Notes: generated by a model from the sequence alone, not told the origin. A stretch of DNA of 29,380 nt from Desulfobulbaceae bacterium (GCA_030599175.1 JAUVON010000001.1:1-29380); one strand, 5' to 3'. Shown: positions 7,615 through 16,426, numbered from the stretch's first letter. A program made the numbers and translations.

Positions 7615-9510
7615 ATGCCTAGTTTTGATGCTGTGTTTCAGAGTAGTATTAACAATCCTGAGGAATTTTGGGCGGAAGCTGCAAAGGGGATAACCTGGTA
7701 TAAAGAATGTGACAACGTTCTCGATTCATCTAATGCCCCGTTTTACAAGTGGTTTTCCGGCGGGAAGATGAATACCTGTTATAATGCCATTGATCGTCAT
7801 GTTGAAAATGGTCGTGCTGATCAGACTGCAATTATTTATGACAGTCCGGTCACGGATACCCTCACCAAAATCAGTTATAAAGAACTTCTTGATAAGGTCT
7901 CCACCTTTGCCGGTGCCCTTAAAAGTCAGGGTGTTGAGAAAGGTGATACTGTGGTGCTTTATATGCCCATGATTCCCGAGGCTGCTGTCGCCATGCTTGC
8001 CTGTGCCAGGATCGGCGCGGTGCACTCGGTTGTTTTTGGCGGATTTGCCCCCCATGAGCTTGCTATCAGAATAGATCATGCCCAGCCTAAACTTGTCATT
8101 ACCGCATCAGGTGCTGTTGAGGGAGTAAAAACACTGGCATATAAGCCCCTGGTTGACAAGGCCATTGAACTGTCAACCCATGATGTTAATACTGTTATTC
8201 TCTTTCAGCGCGATATAGTAAAGGCTGAAATGATTGAGGGACGTGATCTGGACTGGAATGAACTGGTAAGCAAAAGTGAACCAACCGGTTGTGTTGAAGT
8301 TGATGCTACCGATCCTCTCTATATTCTCTACACTTCCGGAACTACAGGGATGCCGAAGGGTGTTATAAGAGATAATGGCGGTCATGCTGTAGCCCTTCTC
8401 TGGACCATGAAAAATCTTTATGATATCAATCCGGGCGAGGTATGGTGGTCGGCCTCTGATGTGGGCTGGGTTGTTGGTCATTCCTACATTGTTTATGCCC
8501 CGCTACTGCAGGGATCAACTACTGTTTTCTATGAGGGTAAACCGGTTGGAACTCCTGATGCGGGAGCTTTCTGGCGCGTGATCTCGGATCATAAGGTAAA
8601 GGCGCTTTTTACTGCTCCTACCGCATTCAGAGCAATTAAAAAAGAAGATCCGAATGGACTCTTTTTCGAAAAATATGATACCTCATGTTTTGAGTGCCTC
8701 TATCTTGCCGGTGAGAGAACTGATCCCGATACCCTGCACTGGGCGGAAGATCTTATCGGGGTTCCTGTCATTGATCACTGGTGGCAGACTGAGACAGGAT
8801 GGGCGATTGTTGGTAATTGCCGTGGCATTGAAGAGTTGCCGGTCAAAGAGGGCTCACCGACAAAACCAATGCCTGGGTATGATGTTCAGGTACTGGATGA
8901 TGCCGGTGAACAAGTTGCAGCCGGAGTAAATGGAAATATTGTTGTCAAGTTGCCATTACCCCCAGGAAACCTGACTACTCTCTGGCGTAATGATGAGCGA
9001 TTTATCAAATCCTATATGACCACCTTTCCTGGCTATTATGAGACAAGTGACGGTGGGTATATTGATGAAGATGGCTATGTATACGTAATGGGTCGTATGG
9101 ATGATGTCATTAATATCGCCGGGCACAGGCTTTCGACCGGAGCAATGGAAGAGATTATTGCAAATCATCCTGATGTTGCTGAATGTGCTGTCTTTGGAAC
9201 TGATGATCAGCTGAAAGGGCAGCTTCCGGTAGGACTTTTTGTGGTAAAAGCCGGTGTTGATCGTCCTTCAGATGAAATTCAGGTTGAACTGGTGAAGATG
9301 GTTCGTGAAGCTATTGGCCCCATCGCCTGTTTTAAAACGGCGTCCCAGGTGGTCAGGCTGCCGAAGACAAGATCCGGCAAAATTCTCCGTGGTACCATGC
9401 GCTCTATAGCAAATAGTAAAGATTACAATATGCCGTCAACTATTGATGACCCTGTAATTCTTGATGAGATTACAGAGACCTTAAATGGTATGGGGTACGG
9501 TAAGGAGTAA
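7615..9510 (+). CDS. prpE: Propionyl-CoA synthetase (AMP-forming)
   Basis: A 631-residue AMP-forming acyl-CoA synthetase that activates propionate to propionyl-CoA. It has the P-loop YTSGTTGMPKG followed by RDNGGHAVAL, and SASDVGWVVGHSYIVYAPLL, both characteristic of the PrpE/ACSS3 branch and distinct from the Acs protein in this window. The adenylate motif is DHWWQTETGW and the C-terminal motif is RSGKILRG, where Lys589 (codon 9379-9381) corresponds to the lysine whose propionylation inactivates PrpE in Salmonella. The start at 7615 follows AAGGAG at a 5-base distance; a TTG 81 bases upstream is a less likely start. It is followed by its own terminator and then by sucCD. It opens the propionate pathway encoded downstream. 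Confidence 0.94.
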   Translation: MPSFDAVFQSSINNPEEFWAEAAKGITWYKECDNVLDSSNAPFYKWFSGGKMNTCYNAIDRHVENGRADQTAIIYDSPVTDTLTKISYKELLDKVSTFAGALKSQGVEKGDTVVLYMPMIPEAAVAMLACARIGAVHSVVFGGFAPHELAIRIDHAQPKLVITASGAVEGVKTLAYKPLVDKAIELSTHDVNTVILFQRDIVKAEMIEGRDLDWNELVSKSEPTGCVEVDATDPLYILYTSGTTGMPKGVIRDNGGHAVALLWTMKNLYDINPGEVWWSASDVGWVVGHSYIVYAPLLQGSTTVFYEGKPVGTPDAGAFWRVISDHKVKALFTAPTAFRAIKKEDPNGLFFEKYDTSCFECLYLAGERTDPDTLHWAEDLIGVPVIDHWWQTETGWAIVGNCRGIEELPVKEGSPTKPMPGYDVQVLDDAGEQVAAGVNGNIVVKLPLPPGNLTTLWRNDERFIKSYMTTFPGYYETSDGGYIDEDGYVYVMGRMDDVINIAGHRLSTGAMEEIIANHPDVAECAVFGTDDQLKGQLPVGLFVVKAGVDRPSDEIQVELVKMVREAIGPIACFKTASQVVRLPKTRSGKILRGTMRSIANSKDYNMPSTIDDPVILDEITETLNGMGYGKE

Positions 9511-9525
9511 GTTGTCTGATGTTTG

Positions 9526-9556
9526 CGCAGCTATCGTTCCGGTAGCTGCGTTTTTG
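9526..9556 (+). terminator. Terminator after prpE
   Basis: Stem CGCAGCTA/TAGCTGCG with a 9-base loop, followed by TTTTTG. It lies 15 bases after the prpE stop and separates prpE from sucC, at least in part. Confidence 0.8.
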
Positions 9557-9575
9557 TTTAATTTTTAGAAGGAAG

Positions 9576-9594
9576 CCGGGCACCATATGCCCGG
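9576..9594 (+). promoter_or_regulatory. GC-rich hairpin in the sucC leader
   Basis: A perfect 7-bp stem, CCGGGCA/TGCCCGG, with loop CCATA, ending 21 bases before the sucC ATG. It is followed by TTTCGG and not a T-run, so it is weaker as a terminator and may protect or process the sucC 5' end. Confidence 0.45.
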
Positions 9595-9615
9595 TTTCGG
9601 TCATAGGAACTTTTT

Positions 9616-10773
9616 ATGAAGATTCACGAATACCAGGCAAAAGAACTCTTTCGCAAATATAATGTACCGACTCCTGAAGGAGGAGTGAGCGATTCGGTAG
9701 CGGGAGTAAAAGGTATTGCTGCAGATCTCGGATTGCCGGTCGCGGTAAAGGCGCAGATTCATGCCGGCGGGCGAGGAAAGGGTGGCGGTGTAAAGCTGGC
9801 CACGACTGATGAAGAAGTAACGGCTGCGGCAGATGCAATCTTAGGGATGACTCTCGTCACCAAACAGACGGGTTCCGAGGGGAGAGTTGTAAAAAAAGTC
9901 CTGGTAGAGAAAGGGGTTGGAATTCAAAAGGAGCTGTACCTCTCAATAATTCCTGACCGCGAGTCTGCCTGTATCACTATTGTGGCCAGTCAGGATGGTG
10001 GTATGGATATTGAAGAGGTTGCTGAGAAGTCACCGGAGAGAATTATTAAGGTACCTGTAAACCCGGTTACTGGTATTCAGGGTTACCATTTGCGACAGGT
10101 GATGTTTGGTATTGAACTGGAGAAACCGTTGATGAAAGGGTTTTCTGCAGTCCTCAGGAATCTTTATAACCTCTTTGTTGACTATGATTGTTCGATGGTT
10201 GAAATCAACCCTCTCATTGTTACGGATGATAATGCGATTATGGCGTTGGATGCAAAGATGGATATTGATTCAAATTCACTTTTCAGGCATCCTGATGTTG
10301 TTGAGATGCATGATCCCAATGAAGATGATCCGACTGAAGCGGAAGCAGCAAAATTTGGCCTGAACTATATAAACCTGGATGGTAATGTCGGTAATATGGT
10401 GAATGGAGCCGGACTTGCAATGGCAACTATGGATATCATCAAACAGGCTGGTGCTGAACCTGCAAACTTTCTCGATGTTGGTGGTGGTGCCAATGCAGAA
10501 ATGGTTGAAAATGGGTTTCGTCTGATTTTGAGTGATCCCAAGGTAAAGGGAATCCTGATAAATATTTTTGGTGGTATTCTCAGGTGTGATGTTCTGGCTC
10601 AGGGGGTTGTTCAGGCAGCGAAAAAAGTGAAGTTGTCCCTCCCTGTGGTGATTAGGATGGAAGGAACCAATGTTGAAGAGGGAAGAAGGATCTTAGCCGA
10701 ATCCGGTCTGGAGCTGATTAATGCAAAGGATCTTGCAGATGCTGCCAGCAAAGTTGCCGGGATTGTAGCCTAG
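9616..10773 (+). CDS. sucC: Succinyl-CoA synthetase beta subunit (ADP-forming type)
   Basis: A 385-residue ATP-grasp subunit that binds the nucleotide and succinate. With SucD it catalyses succinyl-CoA + ADP (or GDP) + phosphate to succinate + CoA + ATP (or GTP). The N-terminus KIHEYQAKELFRKY and the glycine-rich VKAQIHAGGRGKGGGVKLA (about 44-62) are diagnostic; the C-terminal ligase half has NIFGGILRCDVLAQGV (about 315-330). Length matches the family (about 388). AGGAA precedes the ATG. The start of sucD follows after 76 bases. In this pathway it conserves energy from succinyl-CoA made by methylmalonyl-CoA mutase, or activates succinate in the reverse, propionate-forming direction. Confidence 0.96.
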   Translation: MKIHEYQAKELFRKYNVPTPEGGVSDSVAGVKGIAADLGLPVAVKAQIHAGGRGKGGGVKLATTDEEVTAAADAILGMTLVTKQTGSEGRVVKKVLVEKGVGIQKELYLSIIPDRESACITIVASQDGGMDIEEVAEKSPERIIKVPVNPVTGIQGYHLRQVMFGIELEKPLMKGFSAVLRNLYNLFVDYDCSMVEINPLIVTDDNAIMALDAKMDIDSNSLFRHPDVVEMHDPNEDDPTEAEAAKFGLNYINLDGNVGNMVNGAGLAMATMDIIKQAGAEPANFLDVGGGANAEMVENGFRLILSDPKVKGILINIFGGILRCDVLAQGVVQAAKKVKLSLPVVIRMEGTNVEEGRRILAESGLELINAKDLADAASKVAGIVA

Positions 10774-10849
10774 GAGCCTGTCCGAGAATGCATTTTGCCC
10801 AAACTATCTTCTAATAAGATTTATGCACAACTATTTTTAAAGGAAAAAA

Positions 10850-11722
10850 ATGAGCATTTTAGTTAATTCCCAAACTCGTGTCCTGGTTCAGGGCATTACA
10901 GGTAAAGAGGGCCAATTTCATAGCCAGCAGTGTATTGAATACGGGACTCAGGTTGTTGCCGGCGTGACTCCCGGGAAAGGCGGCCAGTTTATGGATGAAG
11001 TACCTGTCTTTAATACCGTCAGGGAGGCAAGAGAGAAGACAGGTGCAAATGCATCCATGATTCTGGTGCCGCCTCCCTTTGCTGCCGATGCAATTCTTGA
11101 AGCGATTGATGCTGAGGTTGAGTTGGTTGTCTGCATTACCGAGGGAATTCCAGTAATGGATATGCTCAAGGTCAAGAACTATCTGGCAATGAAAAATAGT
11201 CGCCTGATCGGCCCTAACTGTCCTGGAATTATAACCCCCGGGGAGTGCAAAATCGGTATTATGCCTGGACCAATTCATACGCCGGGTGGCCCGGTGGGTG
11301 TTGTCTCCCGCTCGGGGACTCTCACCTATGAGGTGGTTCATCAATTAACAGAGGTAGGTCTAGGTCAGACGACCTGTATCGGTATCGGTGGTGATCCTGT
11401 CAACGGTACCGGGTTTCTCGACTGCCTTAAGGCGTTCAATGAGGATCCTGATACCGAAGCAGTGGTGATGGTCGGCGAAATCGGTGGAAATGCTGAAGAA
11501 CAGGCATCTGCCTGGATTAAAGAAAACATGAAAAAGCCGGTTGTCGGATTTATCGCAGGTATCACTGCGCCCCCGGGGCGTCGCATGGGACATGCAGGGG
11601 CTATTGTCAGTGGTGGTCAGGGTACGGCAGAGGCTAAAATTGTAGCTATGCAGGAAAGTGGAATCTATGTTTGTGAAGATTTAGGTTCTTTGGGGAGGCT
11701 GTGTAAAGAAGTTTTTTCTTAA
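10850..11722 (+). CDS. sucD: Succinyl-CoA synthetase alpha subunit
   Basis: A 290-residue CoA-binding and phosphohistidine subunit. The Rossmann CoA-binding domain begins with [16 protein letters not shown], and the phosphorylated histidine is His248 in [16 protein letters not shown], as in E. coli SucD. The length is standard. AAAGGA lies upstream of the ATG. It forms a complex with SucC encoded just before it. No terminator with a T-run follows; instead two inverted repeats occupy the next 130 bases before the carboxyltransferase gene. Confidence 0.96.
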   Translation: MSILVNSQTRVLVQGITGKEGQFHSQQCIEYGTQVVAGVTPGKGGQFMDEVPVFNTVREAREKTGANASMILVPPPFAADAILEAIDAEVELVVCITEGIPVMDMLKVKNYLAMKNSRLIGPNCPGIITPGECKIGIMPGPIHTPGGPVGVVSRSGTLTYEVVHQLTEVGLGQTTCIGIGGDPVNGTGFLDCLKAFNEDPDTEAVVMVGEIGGNAEEQASAWIKENMKKPVVGFIAGITAPPGRRMGHAGAIVSGGQGTAEAKIVAMQESGIYVCEDLGSLGRLCKEVFS

Positions 11723-11738
11723 CACCCATGAGATGAAT

Positions 11739-11771
11739 TTCACAACAGTGACACCACTATGCTGTCGTGAA
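11739..11771. repeat. Inverted repeat after sucD
   Basis: Arms TTCACAACAG and CTGTCGTGAA (nine of ten complementary) around a 13-base loop, 16 bases after the sucD stop. There is no T-run, so it is not a classical intrinsic terminator. It may be a transcript 3'-end stabiliser. Confidence 0.45.
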
Positions 11772-11783
11772 AGTAACGTAACC

Positions 11784-11854
11784 GGGATTCGGAGGAGTGT
11801 CGCCAAACGTCCTCGCAGGCTGTGGATTGTTGTGGCAACACTCCCCCGAATCCC
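11784..11854. repeat. 71-bp element with 22-base inverted arms
   Basis: The left arm 11784-11805 (begins GGGATTCGG) and right arm 11833-11854 (ends CCGAATCCC) are complementary at 20 of 22 positions around a 27-base loop that itself holds a small CCT/AGG stem. The two mismatches are A-C type in a plus-strand RNA but become G-U wobbles in a minus-strand RNA, which would pair over all 22 positions. It lies between sucD and the carboxyltransferase gene. It could be a REP-like or MITE-like element; no second copy is present in the window. Confidence 0.6.
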
Positions 11855-11949
11855 TCCCTGTCAGGGGAGTAAACATGATTTTCATATAAAGGAATCACAA
11901 TAAGTTCTGAGATATGAAGTAAAGTCGAATTTTGTTTCAAGGAGACGGT

Positions 11950-13500
11950 ATGAAGATGAATGATCTGGTGGATCAACTGCGTACTCGCAGGGTAGATGCG
12001 AGACTCGGTGGTGGCCAAGCAAGAATAGATAAGCAGCATGCGAAAGGCAGTATGACTGCAAGAGAAAGGATCGACCTCCTGCTTGATAAGGGGTCCTTTG
12101 AAGAATTTGACATGTTCAAGGCCCATAGGTGCAGGGATTTTGGCATGGACGAGCAGGTTTTTCCCGGAGATGGTGTCGTCACCGGACATGGTACAGTGGA
12201 TGGCAGAATAGTGTATGTCTTTGCCCAGGATTTTACTGTTTTGGGCGGTTCCCTGTCAGAAACATTTGCCGAAAAGATCTGCAAAATCATGGATCTGGCC
12301 ATGAAGAACGGTGCTCCGGTAGTCGGTCTGAACGACTCCGGTGGAGCACGAATTCAGGAAGGGATTGAAAGTCTGGCCGGCTACTCTGAAATTTTTCAGC
12401 GCAATGTTATGGCTTCCGGAGTTGTGCCGCAGATTTCTGCAATATTTGGCCCATGTGCAGGTGGCGCTGTTTATTCACCCGCTCTAACAGACTTTGTAGT
12501 GATGGTGCAGAAAAAATCCTATATGTTCCTCACCGGTCCGAAGGTGGTAAAGACAATTACCCACGAGGAGGTAACGGTAGAAGAACTTGGTGGAGCTGCA
12601 ATGCATTCGAGTAGAAGCGGCGTTGCCGATTATCCTGCTACTTCCGGTGAAGATGCAATTGCTTATATACGGAGACTTCTCTCCTTTCTCCCCCAGAATA
12701 ATATTGAAACTCCTCCTGTTGTAGAATGTACTGATCCGGGTGTGAGGGAGTCGGAAGAGCTGAACAGTATACTTCCCGAGAACATAAATGCTCCCTATGA
12801 CATGAAGGAGGTCATACTGCACACGGTCGATAATAGAGATTTTTTTGAGATTAAAGAAAATTTTGCACCCAATCTGATTGTCGGTTTTGCCCGCTACAAC
12901 GGCATGAGTGTCGGTATTGTCGCTAATCAACCTGCACATTTGTCCGGAGTTCTTGATATTGACTCATCTGTAAAGGGTGCCAGGTTTGTACGGTTCTGTG
13001 ACTGTTTTAACATTCCTGTGGTCACCTTTGTCGATGTTCCCGGTTTTCTTCCCGGAACTGCCCAGGAGTACGGCGGGGTAATTAGAAATGGTGCCAAAAT
13101 TCTTTATGCTTTTGCTGAGGCAACTATCCCTAAAATTACCATAATAACGCGTAAAGCCTATGGTGGCGCATATTGTGTAATGTCCTCAAAGCATCTGCGT
13201 GGCGATATTAACTATTCCTGGCCCGGTGGTGAGATTGCAGTAATGGGTGCCAAGGGGGCTGTTGGTGTGCTCTATGGGCGGGAAGCAGGTAAAGCAGATA
13301 ATCCTGTGGCTTTTCTTGCTGAAAAAGAGAAGGAATATCAGGATAAGGTTGCAAATCCCTATATTGCTGCCCAGCGCGGTTATATAGATGATATTATTAA
13401 ACCGTCCCGCACCCGTCGCAGAATAATTAGCGCCCTGAAATTATTACAGAATAAGCGTGATACAAATCCGATGAAGAAACATGGTAATATTCCACTTTAA
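11950..13500 (+). CDS. Methylmalonyl-CoA/propionyl-CoA carboxyltransferase subunit (transcarboxylase 12S-like)
   Basis: A 516-residue carboxyltransferase of the PccB/MmdA/12S family. It moves a carboxyl group between biotin and propionyl-CoA, interconverting methylmalonyl-CoA and propionyl-CoA. Family signatures: [18 protein letters not shown] near the N-terminus, [13 protein letters not shown] with [17 protein letters not shown] (N-terminal oxyanion-hole region), and the C-terminal [21 protein letters not shown] with [12 protein letters not shown]; the end KKHGNIPL is typical. The ATG at 11950 follows AAGGAGACGGT; a TTG at 11932 is an unlikely start. Downstream lie a small adaptor gene and a 5S-biotin carrier fusion, with no biotin carboxylase, so I infer a transcarboxylase (EC 2.1.3.1 type) and not an ATP-dependent propionyl-CoA carboxylase. 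It is a paralogue of the MmdA at 23628. Confidence 0.9.
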   Translation: MKMNDLVDQLRTRRVDARLGGGQARIDKQHAKGSMTARERIDLLLDKGSFEEFDMFKAHRCRDFGMDEQVFPGDGVVTGHGTVDGRIVYVFAQDFTVLGGSLSETFAEKICKIMDLAMKNGAPVVGLNDSGGARIQEGIESLAGYSEIFQRNVMASGVVPQISAIFGPCAGGAVYSPALTDFVVMVQKKSYMFLTGPKVVKTITHEEVTVEELGGAAMHSSRSGVADYPATSGEDAIAYIRRLLSFLPQNNIETPPVVECTDPGVRESEELNSILPENINAPYDMKEVILHTVDNRDFFEIKENFAPNLIVGFARYNGMSVGIVANQPAHLSGVLDIDSSVKGARFVRFCDCFNIPVVTFVDVPGFLPGTAQEYGGVIRNGAKILYAFAEATIPKITIITRKAYGGAYCVMSSKHLRGDINYSWPGGEIAVMGAKGAVGVLYGREAGKADNPVAFLAEKEKEYQDKVANPYIAAQRGYIDDIIKPSRTRRRIISALKLLQNKRDTNPMKKHGNIPL

Positions 13501-13545
13501 ATGCAGGGTGGCTGGAAAAACTTTTAGGTACGTCGAGGGAAATTT

Positions 13546-13830
13546 ATGACCGTAAAAATAATTATACAGAGAAAAGTTAATGATGAAAATGTAATCGAGC
13601 TGACAGTTTTGCTGAAAAAGCTCAGGTCATTGACCCTTGAGCAGTCCGGCTATATTTCAGGGGAGACTCTCAGCCGTATAGATAATACCGAAGAAACACT
13701 GGTAATCAGCACCTGGCGATCACTTGAAGATTGGAACAGCTGGGTGAATAATCCTAAAAGAACAGAAATTCAAAGTGAAATAGATACGCTGCTTGGGCAT
13801 GAAACCGAGTACGCAATGTACTCCACGTAA
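13546..13830 (+). CDS. Antibiotic biosynthesis monooxygenase (ABM) domain protein
   Basis: A 94-residue single-domain protein. The beta-alpha pattern, the LEQSGYISGETL strand and the VISTWRSLEDWNSWVNNPKR segment fit the ABM ferredoxin-like fold, which includes heme-degrading and quinol monooxygenases and also many proteins of unknown function. No cofactor-binding residue can be assigned with confidence. GAGGG precedes the ATG, and the gene lies 45 bases after the carboxyltransferase stop on the same strand, so it is probably in the operon. Its role with the transcarboxylase is unknown; in an anaerobe an oxygen-dependent monooxygenase role seems unlikely. Confidence 0.75.
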   Translation: MTVKIIIQRKVNDENVIELTVLLKKLRSLTLEQSGYISGETLSRIDNTEETLVISTWRSLEDWNSWVNNPKRTEIQSEIDTLLGHETEYAMYST

Positions 13831-13910
13831 CTCTCTGTTCTTTTCAGTATCTCCGATGCGGGAAAACTGGAGATAATTGATTTTCAGATATTAAATCAAT
13901 GGGTGAATTA

Positions 13911-14114
13911 ATGGCAGGAAAGGAAAAGAAAATAGCCGCTGCACTGGCTGCCGTTGGTCTCTACCTGGAGCAGGAAGAGACAATAGTGGCTGAACAGAAA
14001 GGGGTTCTTAAGGAGCCGGGAATAACAGGCTTTAGTCAATGGAGTCATACTGGTCGTCAGGAGATGATGACGATGCGCAGGTTGACACAGCTAAGAACGT
14101 TTACTCGATTTTAG
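13911..14114 (+). CDS. Small MmdE/OadG-C-terminus-like adaptor protein
   Basis: A soluble protein of 67 residues (71 if the ATG at 13899 is used). The ATG at 13911 has GGGTG five bases upstream; 13899 has no ribosome binding site. The layout, a short helix (KKIAAALAAVGLYLEQEE), a linker and then a terminal SQWSHTGRQEMMTMRR, mirrors the C-terminal half of the OadG-like protein at 23205 (ELIAVISSVIALQL, then SAWNRTGRLEQMNSR), but the transmembrane segment is absent. In Veillonella methylmalonyl-CoA decarboxylase a small epsilon subunit (MmdE) is likewise homologous to the delta C-terminus. I infer an assembly factor that joins the carboxyltransferase to the biotin-bearing subunit of the soluble transcarboxylase. 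The stop codon lies exactly at the edge of a dispersed repeat, so the natural C-terminus may have been altered. Confidence 0.68.
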   Translation: MAGKEKKIAAALAAVGLYLEQEETIVAEQKGVLKEPGITGFSQWSHTGRQEMMTMRRLTQLRTFTRF

Positions 14115-14242
14115 TGCCTTACTCCGGAACTTCTGCAATAAAAAACAAGAAATCGAGGAAGATTGGTTAAAATTATATGGATGAAGATATTTTCATGGCA
14201 CTTATCCAGGCATTCTAAAATTTCGTTTTATTCGGGTTAGTG
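14112..14242 (+). repeat. Dispersed ~130-bp repeat, copy A
   Basis: This segment runs from TAGTGCCTTACTCC to TTCGGGTTAGTG. It aligns with 25200-25329 over its full length with roughly 88 percent identity and only one-base gaps, judged by eye. Inside it, AGTGCC near the left end is complementary to GGCACT at 14197-14202. It sits between the adaptor gene and the 5S-biotin gene, and its first three bases form the adaptor's stop codon. No coding capacity; it may be a MITE or a REP-type element. Confidence 0.8.
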
Positions 14243-14264
14243 GTATATAGTCTACCACTTTTAT
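14239..14264 (+). terminator. Weak hairpin before the 5S-biotin gene
   Basis: A 7-bp stem AGTGGTA/TACCACT with loop TATAGTC followed by TTTTAT. The stem is AT-rich, so at best it attenuates read-through from the upstream genes into the gene at 14314. Confidence 0.35.
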
Positions 14265-14313
14265 CGGGAAAAAATTATATTTAACGACCAGGCAACACAA
14301 TAGGAGATAGAGC

Positions 14314-16260
14314 ATGAGTGATCAAGTAAAAATGACCCCATTGGATTATAGTGCAGATCGACCAGCAGCAGAAAATCCAGTAAAAATTATGGATCTGTCA
14401 ATCCGGGATGGACATCAGTCTTTGTTTGCAACACGTGGACGCACAGAGGATATGATCCCGGTGGCTGAGATGATGGATGAAGTCGGCTTCTGGGCTATTG
14501 AGACATGGGGTGGGGCAACCTTTGATACCATGCACAGGTTTCTCAACGAAGATCCCTGGGAACGGCTGCGTACATTGAAGCGTTATATCAAGAAAACCCC
14601 ATTTTCCATGCTTCTGCGGGCCCAGAATTTAGTTGGTTACAGAAATTATGCTGATGATCTGGCCTATGCCTTTGTTGACCGGGCTGCTGAAAATGGCATG
14701 GATGTTTTCAGAACATTTGATGCTTTGAATGATTACCGAAATTTTGAGACTGTTGTCAAGCAGATAAAAAAGTCTGGAAAACATTTTCAAGGCTGTATCT
14801 GTTATACCCTGACCGAACCCCGCCTTGGTGGAGAGGTATATAATCTTGATTATTACGTAGATAGGGCTAAATCTCTGGAGTCAATGGGTGCCGATTCAGT
14901 CTGTATTAAAGATATGGCCGGTCTTCTGGCTCCATATGATGCCTATCCGCTCATCAAGGCACTGAAAGAAGCAGTGGAAATACCTATCCACCTGCACAGC
15001 CATTTCACCTCCGGTATGTCGCCGATGACTCATTTGAAAGCAATTGAGGCTGGGGTTGATATCATTGATACCTGCATGACGCCATATGCCTACCGAACCT
15101 CCCATGCTGCTGTGGAGCCTCTTGTTATGGCACTTTTGGGAACAAATCGTGATACCGGCTTTGACATCAAAAAACTGGCAGCGATTAATGAAGTCCTGGA
15201 AAAGGAGGTAATGCCAAAGTATAAGCATCTCCTTGATGACTCCAAGGTTTCAATTATTGATATCAACGTCCTACTGCATCAGACACCTGGTGGAATGCTT
15301 TCAAATCTTGTCAATCAGCTTCGTGAAATGGATGCGCTTGATAAGATTGGTGAAGTCTACAAAGAACTCCCCAAGGTAAGAAAAGACCTGGGCCAGATAC
15401 CACTGGTTACGCCCACCAGTCAGATTGTCGGGGTGCAGACGGTTAACAATGTTCTGCATGACACACCTGATGAAAGATATAAGATGATTACAGGGCAGGT
15501 TAAGGATCTCTGCTATGGACTCTATGGTAAAACGGCGGTTCCTATCAATGCTGAACTGCAGAAAAAGGCCTTAAAGGGATATCCCCGTGGTGAGGAGCCT
15601 ATAACCTGTCGTCCTGCTGAGGTTCTCGAACCTGAACTTGAAAAGGCCAAGGCAGAGATTGGAGATCTTGCTGTTGATATGGATGATCTGATCTTGTATG
15701 CACAGTTTCCTGTTACGGGAAAAAAATTCCTGGAATGGAAATATGGCAAGGCAGAGGTTCCGGATAGCGTAAAACCGATAACTCTGGAAGATGTTAAAAA
15801 GAAAGATGAGATAATTAAAAAAGCAAAAGCTGGTGAGCTCATTGAACGTAAGAGTGACGAACCTGCAAAATCTGCAGCCCTGCGCACTTTTAATGTTTTT
15901 GTTGATAATGAGTACTTTAATGTCGAGGTTGACCCTACAGGAGAGATGCAGGTTGTTTCAGCGGCCCCTGCTGTCGCTGCTGCTCCAGTTCCCGCAGCAG
16001 CTCCGGCACCGGTTGCTGCTGAACCCGCCCCGGCAGCGGACACTGATGGTGCCCTTTTGCTGGCGCCTATGCCTGGAATGATAGTCAAGTACCTGGTGAA
16101 TGAAGGCGACAGCGTCACAAAAGGAGATGCGGTTGTAGTACTTGAAGCCATGAAAATGGAAAATTCCCTGACTGCTCCTGCTGATGGGGTTGTGAAGAGT
16201 ATAAAGTTCGTCAGTGGCGACAGTGTCGCCAAGGGTGCGGTTCTCTGTGTGATAGGATAA
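14314..16260 (+). CDS. Pyruvate/oxaloacetate carboxyltransferase with C-terminal biotin carrier (transcarboxylase 5S+1.3S fusion; OadA-like)
   Basis: A 648-residue biotin protein. Residues about 20-300 form the HMG-CoA-lyase-like TIM barrel with the metal Asp32 in IRDGHQS, the carbamylated-lysine motif VCIKDMAG (Lys199) and metal histidines in PIHLHSH (226 and 228). A conserved carboxylase domain follows to about 510, then an Ala/Pro-rich hinge (about 550-575) and a biotinyl domain with EAMKMEN, where Lys614 carries biotin. It transfers carboxyl between biotin and pyruvate, making or consuming oxaloacetate. With the 12S-like subunit it would catalyse methylmalonyl-CoA + pyruvate to propionyl-CoA + oxaloacetate. 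The same architecture occurs in oxaloacetate decarboxylase alpha, so that is the alternative; the neighbouring genes favour transcarboxylase. AGGAG lies 7 bases before the ATG. Confidence 0.9.
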   Translation: MSDQVKMTPLDYSADRPAAENPVKIMDLSIRDGHQSLFATRGRTEDMIPVAEMMDEVGFWAIETWGGATFDTMHRFLNEDPWERLRTLKRYIKKTPFSMLLRAQNLVGYRNYADDLAYAFVDRAAENGMDVFRTFDALNDYRNFETVVKQIKKSGKHFQGCICYTLTEPRLGGEVYNLDYYVDRAKSLESMGADSVCIKDMAGLLAPYDAYPLIKALKEAVEIPIHLHSHFTSGMSPMTHLKAIEAGVDIIDTCMTPYAYRTSHAAVEPLVMALLGTNRDTGFDIKKLAAINEVLEKEVMPKYKHLLDDSKVSIIDINVLLHQTPGGMLSNLVNQLREMDALDKIGEVYKELPKVRKDLGQIPLVTPTSQIVGVQTVNNVLHDTPDERYKMITGQVKDLCYGLYGKTAVPINAELQKKALKGYPRGEEPITCRPAEVLEPELEKAKAEIGDLAVDMDDLILYAQFPVTGKKFLEWKYGKAEVPDSVKPITLEDVKKKDEIIKKAKAGELIERKSDEPAKSAALRTFNVFVDNEYFNVEVDPTGEMQVVSAAPAVAAAPVPAAAPAPVAAEPAPAADTDGALLLAPMPGMIVKYLVNEGDSVTKGDAVVVLEAMKMENSLTAPADGVVKSIKFVSGDSVAKGAVLCVIG

Positions 16261-16282
16261 GCTGTTCACCATAGAAAAGCGA

Positions 16283-16339
16283 AGGCGTGGGGAACTCTTT
16301 ATAGAAAATGAGGAGTTTTTCGCGCCTTTTTTGTTTTTT
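16283..16339 (+). terminator. Terminator after the 5S-biotin gene
   Basis: A 15-position stem between 16283-16297 and 16313-16327, with several G-U pairs, is followed by TTTTTTGTTTTTT. It ends the transcarboxylase unit and isolates the carbonic anhydrase gene. Confidence 0.75.
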
Positions 16340-16426
16340 ATGCTGGTGTTGTTACTTTTTTAAAATTGTGGGCATGATTATGCCACTAAAGTACTTATCC
16401 CTTTTGTCGGGATTAGAGGAGTCAAT

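Noticed and set aside
10859..11344. Minus-strand open frame of 161 residues opposite sucD
   Set aside because: Entirely within the well-conserved sucD gene, with no motif or ribosome binding site.
15443..15455. TTAACAATGTTCT, a match to the TetR palindrome
   Set aside because: It lies inside the 5S-biotin coding region and encodes Asn-Asn-Val; no gene start is near. It shows that the nine-base core also occurs by chance in coding DNA.
15522..16232. Long minus-strand open frame (236 residues) opposite the 5S-biotin gene
   Set aside because: Low-complexity Ala/Ser/Thr composition that mirrors the codons of the real plus-strand gene and its biotin domain; no family features.
11950..16260. ATP-dependent propionyl-CoA carboxylase
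   Set aside because: No biotin carboxylase (ATP-grasp) gene lies in the cluster and the biotin domain is fused to a pyruvate-type carboxyltransferase, so transcarboxylation fits better.
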